Positions 1-15,000 of a stretch of DNA of 64,000 nucleotides are shown here, piece after piece. Each line of letters starts with the position of its first letter. The stretch's first letter is position 1. Location: the NCBI RefSeq assembly GCF_022009635.1, contig NZ_CP091716.1, forward strand, positions 1,255,001 to 1,319,000, given 5' to 3'. Source of the stretch: Variovorax paradoxus (lineage in GTDB: Bacteria > Pseudomonadota > Gammaproteobacteria > Burkholderiales > Burkholderiaceae_C). The translations under genes were made by a program, and so were the position numbers. The notes under the pieces were generated by a model. The model was not told the DNA's origin, did no database searches, and saw only the letters and a list, made by a program, of their open reading frames with translations.

Positions 1-3000
1 CACGCCGCCCGCGCAGCCCACGGTGAAGCCGACCGACGGCGGCCACATCACCGGCACGGCCGAGGCCGGCTCGGTGGTCACGGTGACCGACGGCAACGGC
101 CACGTCATCGGCAGCGCCACCGCGGGCGCCGACGGCACCTACACCATCACCCCCGCCACCCCGCCGGCGGACGGCACGGTGCTGCACGTCACCGCGACCG
201 ACGCGGCCGGCAACACCAGCGCCGAGGCCACCACCGCGGTCGACCGCACGCCGCCCGCGGCGCCGGTGCTCAACCCGACCGACGGCAACCCGATCACCGG
301 CACGGCCGAGGCCGGCTCGGTGGTCACCTTGACCGCCGGCGGCGTGGTGATCGGCAGCGTCACCGCCGGGCCCGACGGCGTCTTCAGCTTCACGCCGGCC
401 ACGCCGCCGGCGCAGGGCACGGTGATCGTCGCCGTGGCCACCGACGCCGCAGGCAACGCCAGCGCGCCGGCCTCGACCACCATCGACGCCATCTCGCCCA
501 CGCCCACCGTCGAGCCGACCAACGGCAGCGTCGTCACCGGCACGGCCGAGCCGGGCGCGGTGGTCACGGTGACCGACGGCAACGGCCACGTCATCGGCAG
601 CGCCACCGTGGCGCCCAACGGCACCTACAGCATCACGCCGGTCAGCGCGCCGCCGAACGGCACCGTGCTGCACGTCACCGCCACCGACCCGGCCGGCAAC
701 ACCAGCGCCGAGGCCACCGTCACGGTCGACAGCGTGCCGCCTGCCGCGCCCACGGTGCAGCTGACCGACGGCAGCCCCATCACCGGCACGGCCGAGCCCG
801 GCTCGCTGGTCAAGGTGACCGACGGCAACGGCCATGTCATCGGCAGCGCCACCGCGGCGCCCGACGGCAGCTACACCATCGTGCCGGCCACCGTGCCGCC
901 CAACGGCACGGTGCTGCACGTCACGGCCACCGACGCGTCGGGCAACACCGGCCCCGAGGCCACCGTCACCGTCGACAGCGTGGCGCCGGGCGCGCCCACG
1001 GTGAACCCCACGAGCGGCAGCCCCATCACCGGCACGGCCGAGCCCGGCTCGCTGGTCACGGTGACCGACGGCAACGGCCACGTGATCGGCAGCGCCACCG
1101 CCCAGCCCGGCGGCACCTACAGCATCGTGCCGGCCACCGTGCCGCCCAACGGCACGGTGCTGCACGTCACGGCCACCGACCCGACCGGCAACACCAGCGC
1201 CGAGACCACCGCCACGGTGGACAGCGTGGCGCCGGTGATCGCCGTGACCATCGTGAACGACGCCAACAACGACGGCTTCATCAACGCCGCGGAGAAGGGC
1301 CCCGACGTGACCGTCAGGGTCACGCTGGTGTCCGGCGCGGCGGTGGGCGACGTGATCGACGTCACCGACGGCAGCCATGTGGTGAGCGTCACGCTGGTCG
1401 CCGCCGACCTGGCCAACGGCTACATCAACGTGAGCTTCGCCAACCCGGCCGAGGGCGCCACGATCAACGTGAGCGCCACCAGCCGCGACCTGGCGGGCAA
1501 CGTCTCGGCGCCGCCGGCCACCGACAGCGCCACCGTCGACACCACGCTGGCCGCGCCCGTGCTCACGGTGGGGCCCATCACGCCCGACAACGTGATCAAC
1601 GCCGCCGAGGCCGGCACCACGGTGACAGTGAGCGGCACCGCCACCGGCACGCAGGCCGGCAACGTGGTCACGCTGGTGATCAACGGCGTGAGCTACAGCG
1701 GCACCGTCGACGCCGGCGGCAACTGGCACATCGACGTGGCCGGCAGCGACCTGGTGGCCGACGCGGACCACACGGTGGACGCCAGCGTGCTCACCACCGA
1801 CGCGGCCGGCAACACCGCCACCGGCACCGCCACCCACGCCTACGGCGTGAGCACGTCCCCGCCCGCCATCGCCATCGGTTCGCCGGTGGCCGGCGACGAC
1901 CTGGTCAACGCGTCGGAAGACCATGCGCTGGTGGTCAGCGGCACCACGCAGAACGTGCAGAACGGCCAGACCGTCACCATCACCTTCAGCGACGGCACCC
2001 ACACGGTGACGGCCACGGCCGTGGTCGCGGGCAATGCCTGGACCGCCAACGCCGTCGACATCAGCGGCCTGACCAACGGCCCGGTGACCATCCAGGCGCA
2101 GGTGCAGGACTTGGCGCTCAACACCGCCACCGACACCCACACCGTGACGCTGGACAACGTGGCGCCGACGCAGGCCGCCGCGATCGTCAGCTACACCGAC
2201 GACGTGGGCGCCGACCAGGGCAATCTCCCGGGCGGCACCGTCACCGACGACGCCACGCCGGTGCTCAACGGCACGCTGAGCGCGGCGCTGGGCACGGGCG
2301 AGGTGGTGCGCATCTACGACGGCGCCGTGCTGGTAGGCACCGCGACCGTGAGCGGCACGACGTGGACCTTCGCCACGCCGGCGCTGGCCAACGGCAGCAC
2401 GCACACCTACACGGCGGTGGTGGTCGATGCGGCCGGCAACCTGGGCACGGCCTCGGCCGGCTTCACGCTGACCATCGACACGACGGCGCCGACGCAGACC
2501 GCGAGCATCGGCGGTTACGTCGACAACGTCGGCACGGTGCAGGGCACCTTCGGCAGCGGCACGAGCACGGACGACACCACGCCCACGCTGACCGGCACGC
2601 TCAGCGCGCCGCTTGGCACGGGCGACGTGATCCGCATCTACGACGGCACCACGCTGGTCGGCACGGCCACCGTCACAGGAAGCACCTGGACCTTCACGCC
2701 GCCGGCACTGGCCGACGGCAGTACGCACAGCTACACGGCCGTGGTGGCCGACACGGCGGGCAACCTGGGCACGCCGTCGAGTGCCATCGTCATCAACGTC
2801 GACACGACGGCGCCCACGCAGACCGCGAGCATCGGCGGCTTCGTCGACAACGTCGGCATCGTGCAGGGCACCTTCGGCAGCGGCACGACTACGGACGACA
2901 CCACGCCCACGCTGACCGGCACGCTCAGCGCGCCTCTGGGCGCGGGCGACGTGATCCGCATCTACGACGGCACGACGCTGGTCGGCACGGCCACCGTCAC

Positions 3001-6000
3001 GGGAAGCACCTGGAGCTTCACGCCGCCGGCGCTGGCCGACGGCAGCACGCACACCTACACGGCGGTGGTCGCCGATGCGGCAGGCAACGAAGGCACGCCC
3101 TCGACCGGCATCGTCATCGCCATCGACACCACCGCGCCGACGCAGACCGCCACCATCGGCGGCTACACCGACGATGTCGGCACCAACCAGGGCAGCTTCG
3201 GCAGCGGCACGAGCACCGACGACACCACGCCCACGCTCACCGGCACGCTGAGCGCCGCGCTGGGCACGGGCGACACGGTTCGCATCTACGACGGCACTAC
3301 CTTCGTCGGCACCGCCACGGTCACCGGCACCGCATGGACCTTCACGCCGCCCGCGCTGGCCGATGGCAGCAGCCACAGCTACACCGCGGTGGTGACCGAT
3401 GCGGCCGGCAACCAGGGCACCGCATCCCCGGCGCTCGTGCTGACGGTCGACACCACCGCGCCGACGCAGACCGCCACCATCGGCGGCTACATCGACGACG
3501 TGGGCATGGTGCAAGGCAGCTTCGGCAGCGGCACCACCGACGACCCCACGCCCACGCTCACCGGCACGCTCAGCGCTGCTCTCGGCACGGGCGATGTGGT
3601 GCGCATCTACGACGGCACCACGCTGATCGGCACGGCGACGGTGACCGGCACGACATGGACCTTCTCGCCGCCAACGCTCGCCGAAGGCGTGCCCCACTCG
3701 TACACGGCGGTGGTCGCCGATGCGGCCGGCAACCAGGGCGCTGCGTCGCCCGCGCTCACCCTCGCGCTGGACACCACGGCTCCCACGGAAACAGCCGCGA
3801 TCCTGAGCTACACCGACAACGCAGGCGCTCAAACCGGCGACTTCGGCAGCGGCACGACCACCGACGACACCACGCCGGTGCTCAACGGCACGCTGAGCGC
3901 CGCGCTGAACGCGGGCGACGTGGTGCGCATCTACGAAGGCACCACGCTGATCGGCACCGCGACGGTGACCGGCACGACCTGGACCTTCGCGACGCCGGGC
4001 CTGCTGAACGGCAGCACGCACACCTACACGGCGGTGGTCGCCGACGCGGCCGGCAACGAAGGCGCGCCGTCCGCGGACTTCACGCTCAACGTGCTGACCA
4101 CCGGGCCGTCTCAGCTCGCGACGGTGGTCTCGTACACCGACGACGTCGGCACCAACCAGGGCAACTTCGGCAGCGGCGTGCCCACCGACGACACCACACC
4201 GGTGCTCAACGGCACGCTGAACGCATCGTTGTCTGCGGGCGAGGTCGTGCGCATCTACGACGGCACCACGCTGGTCGGCACCGCGACCGTGACCGGCACG
4301 ACGTGGACCTTCGCGCTGCCCGCGCTGGCCAGCGGCAGCACGCACAGCTACACGGCGGTGGTCGCCGACGCGGCCGGCAACGAAAGCACGCCGTCGCCGG
4401 CCTTCACGCTCGCGGTGGACACCGCGCCGCCGACGCTGACGGCAGGTATCGCGGGCTACACCGACGACGTGGGCGTCAACCAGGGCAGCTTCGGTAGCGG
4501 CACCAGCACCGACGACACCACGCCGGTGCTCACCGGCACGCTCAGCGCACCGCTGGCCGCGGGCGACGTGGTGCGCATCTACGAAGGCACCACGCTGGTG
4601 GGCACGGCCACGGTCAGCGGCACGACGTGGAGCTTCGCCACGCCCACGCTGGCCAGCGGCAGCACGCACACCTACACGGCGGTGGTCGCCGACGCGGCGG
4701 GCAATGAAGGCACGCCCTCGGCCGGCTTCACGCTCACCATCGACACCACGCCGCCCATGCAGACCGCGGGCATCGGCAGCGTCACCGACGACGTCGGCAC
4801 GGTGCAGGGCAACCTGCCCAGCGGCAGCACCACCGACGACACCACGCCCACGCTCAACGGCACGCTGAGCGCCGCGCTGGCGGCCGGCGACACAGTGCGC
4901 ATCTACGACGGCGCCACCTTCATCGGCACCGCCACCGTGACGGGTACGACGTGGAGCTTCACGACCTCCGCGCTGGCCAACGGCAGCTCGCACAGCTTCA
5001 CGGCGGTGGTGGCCGACGCCGCCGGCAACCTCGGCACGGCGTCGCCGGCCTTCGCGCTCACGGTGGACACGACCGTGCCGTCGCAGACCGCCGCCATCGT
5101 GAACTACGCGGACGACGCGGGCACCGTGCAGGGCAGCTTCGGCAGCGGCACGACCACGGACGACACCACGCCGACGCTGAACGGCACGCTGAGCGCGCCG
5201 CTGGGCACGGGCGAGGTGGTGCGCATCTACGACGGCACCACGCTGGTCGGCACCGCGACGGTGAGCGGCTCGAGCTGGAGCTTCACGCCGCCGGCGCTGG
5301 CCGATGGCACCACCCACAGCTACACGGCCGTGGTGGCCGATACGGCCGGCAACCAGGGCACCGCCTCGCCGGCCTTCACCATCACCATCGACACCACGCC
5401 CCCCACGCAGACGGCCAGCGTCGGCGGCTACGTCGACAACGTCGGCACGGTGCAGGGCACCTTCGGCAGCGGCACCAGCACCGACGACACGACGCCTACG
5501 CTCACCGGCACGTTGAGCGCTGCTCTAGGCGCGGGCGACGTGATCCGCATCTACGACGGCACGACGCTGGTGGGCACCGCGACGGTGACCGGCACGACGT
5601 GGAGCTTCACGCCGCCGGCACTCGCGGACGGCAGCACGCACACGTACACCGCGGTGGTCGCCGATGCGGCGGGCAACGAAGGCACGCCCTCGGCCAGCAT
5701 CGTCATCGCCATCGACACCACCGCGCCGGCGCAGACCGCGATGATCGCCAGCTACACCGACAACGTCGGCGCCAACCAGGGCGACTTCCCCGGCGGTGTC
5801 CCGACCGACGACACCACGCCGGTGCTCAACGGCACGCTGAGCGCGGCGCTGGCCGCGGGCGACACGGTGCGCATCTACGACGGCACCACCTTCGTCGGCA
5901 CCGCGACGGTGACCGGCACGACATGGACCTTCTCGCCGCCCGCGCTGGCCGGCGGCAGCACCCACACCTACACGGCGGTGGTGGCCGACGCGGCCGGCAA

Positions 6001-9000
6001 CGAGGGCACGCCCTCGGCCGGCTTCGCGCTCACGGTGGACACTTCGGCACCCACGCAGACGATCGCCATCTCGAGCTACGCCGACGACGCGGGCAGCATC
6101 ACGGGCAACTTCGGCAGCGGCGTGCCCACGGACGACACCACGCCGGTGCTCAACGGCACGCTCGGCGCACCGCTGGCCGCGGGCGAGGTGGTGCGCATCT
6201 ACGAGGGCACCACGCTGGTGGGCACCGCCACCGTCACGGGCAACACCTGGACATTCGCCACGCCTACCCTGGCCGACGGCAGCATCCACACCTACACGGC
6301 GGTGGTGGCCGACGCGGCCGGCAACCTGGGCACGGCCTCCGGCGGCTTCACCGTGGTGGTGGACACCACGCCGCCGGCGCAGACCGCGCTCATCGCCAGC
6401 TACGCCGACGACGTGGGCACCAACCAGGGCAACTTCGGCAGCGGCACGAGCACCGACGACATCATGCCGGTGCTCAACGGCACGCTCAGCGGGCCGATCG
6501 GCACCGGCGACACGGTGCGCATCTACGACGGCGGCACCTTCGTCGGCACGGCCACCGTCACCGGCAGCACCTGGACATTCGCGACCGCAGCGCTGGCCGA
6601 CGGCAGCACCCACAGCTTCACGGCGGTGGTGACCGACGCGGCCGGCAACCAGGGCACGGCCTCGCCGGCCTTCACGCTCACCGTGGACCTCACGCCGCCG
6701 GCGCAGACCGCGGCCATCGCCAGCTACACGGACGACGCTGGCATCGTCCAGGGCAGTTTCGGCAGCGGCACCGTCACCGACGACACCACGCCGGTACTCA
6801 ACGGCACGCTGAGCGCCGCGCTCGGCGCGGGCGAGGTGGTGCGCATCTACGAGGGCAGCACGCTGGTGGGCACCGCCACCGTGACCGGCACCACCTGGAC
6901 CTTCGCGACGCCTGCGCTGGCCAACGGAAGCACCCACACCTACACGGCGGTGGTGGCCGACGCGGCCGGCAACGAGGGCGCGGTCTCGGCCGGCCTCACG
7001 CTCACCGTGGACACCACGGCGCCGGCGCAGACCGCCAGTTTCACCGGCTACACCGACGACGTCGGCACGCTGCAGGGCAGCTTCGGCAGCGGCGTGCCCA
7101 CCGACGACACCACGCCGGTGCTCAACGGCACGCTGAGCGCGCCGCTCGGCGCGGGCGACACGGTGCGCATCTACGACGGCAGCACCTTCGTCGGCACCGC
7201 GACCGTGAACGGCACCACCTGGAGCTTCGCCACGCCGGTACTGGCGGACGGCAGCAGCCACGGCTACACGGCGGTGGTGGCCGACGCGGCGGGCAACCTG
7301 GGCACGGCGTCCGCCGCGCTCGTGCTCACGGTCGACACCACGCCGCCGGCGCAGACCGCCACCATCGGCGGCTACACCGACAACGTCGGCACCATCCAGG
7401 GCAGCTTCGGCACGGGAACGAGCACCGACGACACCACGCCCACGCTGACCGGCACGCTGAGCGCTGCTCTTGGCACGGGCGACACGGTGCGCATCTACGA
7501 CGGCGCCACGCTGGTGGGCACCGCGACGGTGACCGGCACGACGTGGAGCTTCACGCCGCCGGCACTGGCCAACGGCAGCACGCACAGCTACACGGCGGTG
7601 GTGACCGACACCGCGGGCAACGAGGGCACGCCTTCGGCGCCGCTCGCGCTCACCGTCGACACCACGGCGCCCACCGCGAGCGCGAGCTTCACCGGCTACA
7701 CCGACAACGTCGGCGCCAACCAAGGCGATTTCCCCGGCGGCGTACCCACCGACGACACCACGCCGGTGCTCAACGGCACGCTGAGCGCGGCGCTCGGCGC
7801 GGGCGAGGTCGTACGCATCTACGACGGCACCACGCTGGTGGGCACGGCCACCGTGACCGGCACCACCTGGACCTTCGCCACGCCTGCGCTCGCCAACGGA
7901 AGCACCCACACCTACACGGCGGTGGTGGCCGACGCCGCGGGCAACGAGGGCAGCGCGTCGGCAGGCCTGGTGATCACGGTGGACACCACCGCGCCGACGC
8001 AGACGGCCACCATCGGCGGCTACATCGACGATGTCGGCACCAACCAGGGCAGCTTCGGCAGCGGCACCAGCACGGACGACACCACGCCCACGCTCACCGG
8101 CACGCTGAGCGCGGCTCTAGGCTCGGGCGACACGGTGCGCATCTACGACGGCACCACCTTCGTCGGCACCGCGACCGTGAACGGCACCGCGTGGAGCTTC
8201 GCCACGCCGGTGCTGGCGGACGGCAGCACGCACACCTACACGGCGGTGGTGGCCGACGCGGCCGGCAACGAGGGCACGCCTTCGGCCGGCATCGTCATCG
8301 CCATCGACACCACGCCGCCGGCGCAGACCGCGGCCATCGCCACCTACACCGACAACGCCGGCACCAACCAGGGCGACTTCGCCAGCGGCACCACCACGGA
8401 CGACACCACGCCGGTGCTCAATGGCACATTGAGCGCGGCACTGGGCACGGGCGACGTGGTGCGCATCTACGACGGCACCACGCTGGTGGGCACCGCGACC
8501 GTGAGCGGCACCACCTGGACCTTCGCGCCGCCGGCGCTGGCCAACGGCAGCACGCACACGTACACCGCCGTGGTGACGGACGCGGCGGGCAACGAGGGCG
8601 CAGCTTCCGCGGGCTTCACGCTGACCATCGACACGACGGCGCCGACGCAGACAGCGAGCATCGGCGGCTACGTCGACGACGTGGGCACGGTGCAGGGCAG
8701 CTTCGGCAGCGGCACTAGCACCGACGACACCACGCCGACGCTGACCGGCACGCTCAGCGCCGCGCTCGGCACGGGCGACGTGGTGCGCATCTACGACGGC
8801 ACGACGCTGGTCGGCACCGCGACGGTCACCGGTACGACGTGGAGCTTCACCCCACCTGCACTCGCGGACGGCAGCACGCACACGTACACCGCGGTGGTGG
8901 CCGATGCCGCTGGCAACGAAGGCACCCCTTCGACCGGCATCGCGATCACCGTCGACACCACGGCACCGACGCAGACCGCGAGCATCGGCGGCTTCGTCGA

Positions 9001-12000
9001 CAACGTCGGCACGGTGCAGGGCACCTTCGGCAGCGGCACGAGCACGGACGACACCACGCCGACGCTCACCGGCACGCTGAGTGCCGCGCTCGGCACGGGC
9101 GACACGGTGCGCATCTACGACGGCACCACCTTCGTCGGCACCGCGACGGTCACCGGCACCACATGGAGCTTCACACCGACTGCACTCGCGGACGGCAGCA
9201 CGCACAGCTACACGGCCGTGGTCGCCGACACGGCGGGCAACCTGGGCACGCCGTCGAGTGCCATCGTCATCAACGTCGACACGACCGCGCCGACGCAGAC
9301 GGCCACCATCGGCGGCTTCGTCGACAACGTCGGCATCGTGCAGGGCACCTTCGGCAGCGGCACGAGCACCGACGACACGACGCCTACGCTCACCGGCACG
9401 TTGAGCGCTGCTCTAGGCACGGGCGACGTGATCCGGATCTACGACGGCACGACGCTGGTCGGCACCGCGACGGTGACCGGCACTACCTGGAGCTTCACCC
9501 CGCCGGCGCTGGCGGACGGCAGCACGCACACCTACACGGCGGTGGTCGCCGATGCGGCAGGCAACGAAGGCACGCCCTCGGCCGGCATCGTCATTGCCGT
9601 CGACACCACTGCGCCGACGCAGACCGCCACCATCAGCGGCTACATCGACGACGTGGGCACGGTGCAAGGCACCTTCGGCAGCGGCACCACCGACGACCCG
9701 ACGCCTACGCTGACCGGCACGCTCAGTGCCGCGCTGGGCACGGGCGACACGGTTCGCATCTACGACGGCACCACCTTCGTCGGCACCGCCACGGTCACGG
9801 GAAGCACCTGGACCTTCTCGCCGCCGGCGCTCGCCGAAGGCGTGACGCATTCGTACACGGCGGTGGTCGCCGATGCGGCCGGCAATCAGGGCGCCGCATC
9901 GCCCGCGCTCACCCTCACGCTGGACACCACGGCACCCGCTGAAACAGCCGCGATCCTCAGCTACACCGACAACGCGGGCGCGCAAACCGGCGACTTCGGC
10001 AGCGGCACGACCACCGACGACACCACGCCGGTGCTCAACGGCACGCTGAGCGCGGCACTGAACGCGGGCGAGGTGGTGCGCATCTATGAAGGCACCACGC
10101 TGATCGGCACCGCGACGGTGACCGGCACGACCTGGACCTTCGCGACCCCGGGCCTGCTGAACGGCAGCACGCACACCTACACGGCGGTGGTCGCCGACGC
10201 GGCCGGCAACGAAGGCGCGCCGTCCACGGACTTCACGCTCAGCGTGCTGACCACCGGGCCGTCTCAGCTCGCGACGGTGGTCTCGTACACCGACGACATC
10301 GGCACCAACCAGGGCAGCTTCGGCAGCGGCGTGCCCACGGACGACACCACGCCGGTGCTCAACGGCACGCTCAGCGCGGGCCTGAGCACGGGCGAGTTCG
10401 TGCGCATCTACGACGGCACCACGCTGGTCGGCACGGCCACCGTGACCGGCACGACGTGGACCTTCGCGCTGCCCGCGCTGGCCAGCGGCAGCACGCACAG
10501 CTACACGGCGGTGGTGACCGACGCGGCCGGCAACGAAAGCACGCCGTCGCCGGCCTTCGCGCTGGCCGTGGACACCACCGCGCCCGCGCAGACGGCGGCC
10601 ATCGGCGGCTACACCGACGATGTCGGCACGCTGCAGGGCAGCTTCGGCAGCGGCACCAGCACCGACGACACCACGCCGGTGCTCACCGGCACGCTCAGCG
10701 CACCGCTGGCCGCGGGCGACGTGGTGCGCATCTACGAGGGCACAACGCTGGTGGGCACGGCCACGGTCAGCGGCACGACGTGGAGCTTCGCTACGCCCAC
10801 GCTGGCCAGCGGCAGCACACACACGTATACGGCAGTGGTGGCCGACGCGGCCGGCAACCAGAGCGCGGCGTCGACGGGCTTCACCATCACCATCGACACC
10901 ACGCCGCCCGCGCAGACGGCCACCGTCGGCGGCTACATCGACGACGTGGGCACGGTGCAGGGCAACTTCGGCAGCGGCACGAGCACGGACGACACCGCGC
11001 CGACGCTGACCGGCACGCTGAGCGCGGCGCTGGCCACGGGCGACACGGTGCGCATCTACGACGGCGCCACCTTCATCGGCACGGCCACGGTCACGGGCAG
11101 CACCTGGACCTTCACGCCGCCGGCCCTGGCCGACGGCAGCACCCACAGCTTCACGGCCGTGGTGGCCGACGCGGCCGGCAACGAAGGCACGGCCTCCGCG
11201 CCGCTGGTGCTCGCCATCGACACCACGCCGCCCGCGCAGACGGCCACCATCGGCGGCTACACCGACGACGTCGGCACGCTGCAGGGCAGCTTCGGCAGCG
11301 GCACGAGCACCGACGACACCACGCCGACGCTGACCGGCACGTTGAGTGCCGCGCTGGGCACGGGCGACACGGTACGCATCTACGACGGCGCCACGCTGGT
11401 GGGCACCGCGACCGTCACCGGCACGACCTGGAGCTTCACCCCGCCGGCGCTGGCCGATGGCAGCACGCACAGCTACACGGCCGTGGTCGCCGATGCGGCG
11501 GGCAACGAAAGCGGGGCATCGCCGGCCTTCACGCTCACGGTGGACACCACGCCACCCGCGCAGACGGCGACCATCGGCGGCTACACCGACAACGTCGGCA
11601 CCATCCAGGGCGGCTTTGGCAGCGGCACGAGCACCGACGACACCACGCCCACGCTCACCGGTACGCTGAGCGCGGCACTGGGCACGGGCGACGTGGTGCG
11701 CATCTACGACGGTGCCACGCTGGTCGGCACGGCCACGGTCACAGGCACGACCTGGAGCTTCACGCCGCCGGCGCTGACCAACGGCAGCACGCACACGTAC
11801 ACGGCGGTGGTCAGCGATGCCGCGGGCAACCAGGGCACGGCCTCGCCGGCGCTCGTGCTCACGGTCGACACCACGCCGCCGGCGCAGACCGCCACCATCG
11901 GCGGCTATACCGACGACGTCGGCACCCTCCAGGGCAGCTTCGGCACGGGAACGAGCACGGACGACACCACGCCGACGCTGACCGGCACGCTGAGCGCCGC

Positions 12001-15000
12001 GCTGGGCACGGGCGACGTGGTGCGCATCTACGACGGCGCCACGCTGGTGGGCACCGCCACCGTCACGGGCACCGCCTGGAGCTTCACGCCACCGGCACTG
12101 GCCAACGGCAGCACGCACAGCTACACGGCCGTGGTGGCCGACGCGGCCGGCAACGAAGGCACCGCCTCCACGGCCCTCGTGCTCACGGTCGACACGACCG
12201 CGCCGCTGCAGAGCGCCACCATCGGCGGCTACGTCGACGACGTCGGCACCATCCAGGGCAGCTTCGGCAGCGGCACGAGCACCGACGACACCACGCCGAC
12301 GCTGACCGGCACGCTCAGCGCGGCGCTCGGCACGGGCGACGTGGTGCGCATCTACGACGGCGCCACGCTGGTCGGCACGGCCACGGTCACAGGCACGAGC
12401 TGGACCTTCACCCCGCCGGCCCTGACCGACGGCAGCACCCACAGCTACACGGCCGTGGTGGCCGACGCGGCGGGCAACGAGGGCACGGCCTCCACGGCCC
12501 TCGTGCTCACCGTCGACACCACAGCGCCCACGGTGGCCGCCACCATCGGCGGCTACACGGACAACGTCGGCGCCATCCAGGGCAGCTTCGGCAGCGGCAG
12601 CAGCACCGACGACACCACGCCCACGCTCACCGGCACGCTGGGCGCGGCGCTGGGCACGGGCGACACGGTGCGCATCTACGACGGCACCACGCTGGTGGGC
12701 ACCGCGACCGTGACCGGCACCACCTGGAGCTTCACGCCGCCGGCCCTGGCCGACGGCACCACGCACACCTACACGGCGGCAGTCGCCGACGCGGCCGGCA
12801 ACGAAGGCCCGCGCTCGGCCGGCCTCTCGCTCACGGTGGACATCACGCCGCCGGCGCAGACGGCCACCATCGGCGGCTACACCGACGACGTGGGCATCCT
12901 GCAGGGCAGCTTCGGCAGCGGCACCAGCACCGACGACACCATGCCGGTGCTCACCGGCACGCTCAGCGCAGCGCTGGCCACGGGCGACACGGTGCGCATC
13001 TACGACGGCGCCACCTTCCTCGGCACCGCCACCGTCACCGGCACCACCTGGAGCTTCGCGACCGCGGCGCTGCCCAACGGCAGCACGCACAACTTCACAG
13101 CGGTGGTGGCCGATGCGGCGGGCAACCTGGGCACGGCCTCGGCCGGCTTCACGCTCACCATCGACACCACGCCGCCCGCGCAGACCACGGCGATCGCCAG
13201 CTTCACCGACGACGCGGGCGTCCTGCAGGGCAACTTCGGCGGCGGCACCGTCACCGACGACACCACGCCGGTGCTCAACGGCACGCTCAGCGCGGCACTG
13301 GCGGCGGGCGACACGGTGCGCATCTACGACGGCGCCACCTACATCGGCAACGCCACGGTCAGCGGCACCACCTGGAGCTTCGCGACCGCCGCGCTGGCGA
13401 ACGGCAGCACGCACAACTTCACCGCGGTGGTGGCCGACGCGGCCGGCAACCTGGGCACGGCCTCGGGCGGCTTCTCGCTCACCATCGACACCACGCCGCC
13501 CGCGCAGACCGCGGTCATCGCCAACTTCACCGACAACGTCGGCACCCTCCAAGGCAACTTCGGCAGCGGCACGGTCACCGACGACACCACGCCGGTGCTC
13601 AACGGCACGCTGAGCGCGGCGCTGGCGGCGGGCGACACGGTGCGCATCTACGACGGCGCCACCTACATCGGCAACGCCACCGTCAGCGGCACCACATGGA
13701 CCTTCGCGCCCAGCGCGCTGGCCGGCGGCAGCAGCCACAGCTACACCGCGGTGGTGGCCGACGCGGCCGGCAACCTGGGAACCGCCTCGGCCGCCTTCAC
13801 GCTCACGGTGGACATCACGCCGCCGGCGCAGACCGCCACCATCGGCGGCTACACCGACGACGTGGGCATCCTGCAGGGCAGCTTCGGCAGCGGCACCAGC
13901 ACCGACGACACCACGCCGGTGCTCACCGGCACGCTCAGCGCCGCGCTGGCCGCTGGCGACACGGTGCGCATCTACGACGGCGCGACCCTCGTCGGCACCG
14001 CCACGGTGACCGGCACCACCTGGAGCTTCGCGACGCCGACGCTGGCCAACGGCAGCACGCACACGTACACGGCCGTGGTGGCCGACGCGGCCGGCAACGA
14101 GGGCACGGCCTCCGCGCCGCTGGCGCTCACGGTCGACACCACGCCGCCGACCCTGACCGCCGCGATCACCGCCTACCTGGACGACGTGGGCACCAACCAG
14201 GGCAGCTTCGGCAGCGGCACCCCCACCGACGACACCACGCCTGTGCTCAGCGGCACGCTCAGCGCCGCGCTGTCGGCCGGCGACACGGTGCGCATCTACG
14301 AGGGCGCCACCTTCCTCGGCAACGCGACGGTCACCGGCGCCACCTGGACCTTCGCGACGCCGACGCTGGCCAACGGCAGCACGCATACGTACACGGCGGT
14401 GGTGGCCGACGCGGCCGGCAACCTGGGCACGGCCTCGGCGGGCTTCTCTCTCACCATCGACACCACGCCGCCGGTGCAGACGGCGCTGATCGCCACCTTC
14501 ACCGACAACGTCGGCATCTTCCAGGGCAACCTCGGCAGCGGCACCATCACCGACGACACCACGCCGGTGCTCAACGGCACGCTGAGCGCGGCGCTCGGCG
14601 CGGGCGACACGGTGCGCATCTACGACGGCGCCACGCTCATCGGCACCGCCACCGTCACCGGCACCACCTGGACCTTCGCCACGCCGGTGCTGGCCAACGG
14701 CAGCACCCACACCTACACGGCGGTGGTGGCCGACGCGGCCGGCAACCAGGGCACGGCCTCGGCCGCCTTCTCGCTCACCATCGACACCACGCCGCCCGCG
14801 CAGACCACGCTCATCGCGAGCTTCAGCGACGACGTGGGCATCAACGTCGGCAACTTCGGCAGCGGCGTGCCCACCGACGACACCACGCCGGTGCTCAACG
14901 GCACGCTCAGCGCGGCGCTGGCGGCCGGCGACACGGTGCGCATCTACGACGGCGCCACCTACATCGGCAACGCCACCGTCAGCGGCACCGGCTGGACCTT

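Noticed and set aside
1..1225. CRISPR array or DNA-level direct repeats
   Set aside because: The periodicity is of coding Ig-like domains (243-246 bases) in an open frame, without short repeats and spacers.
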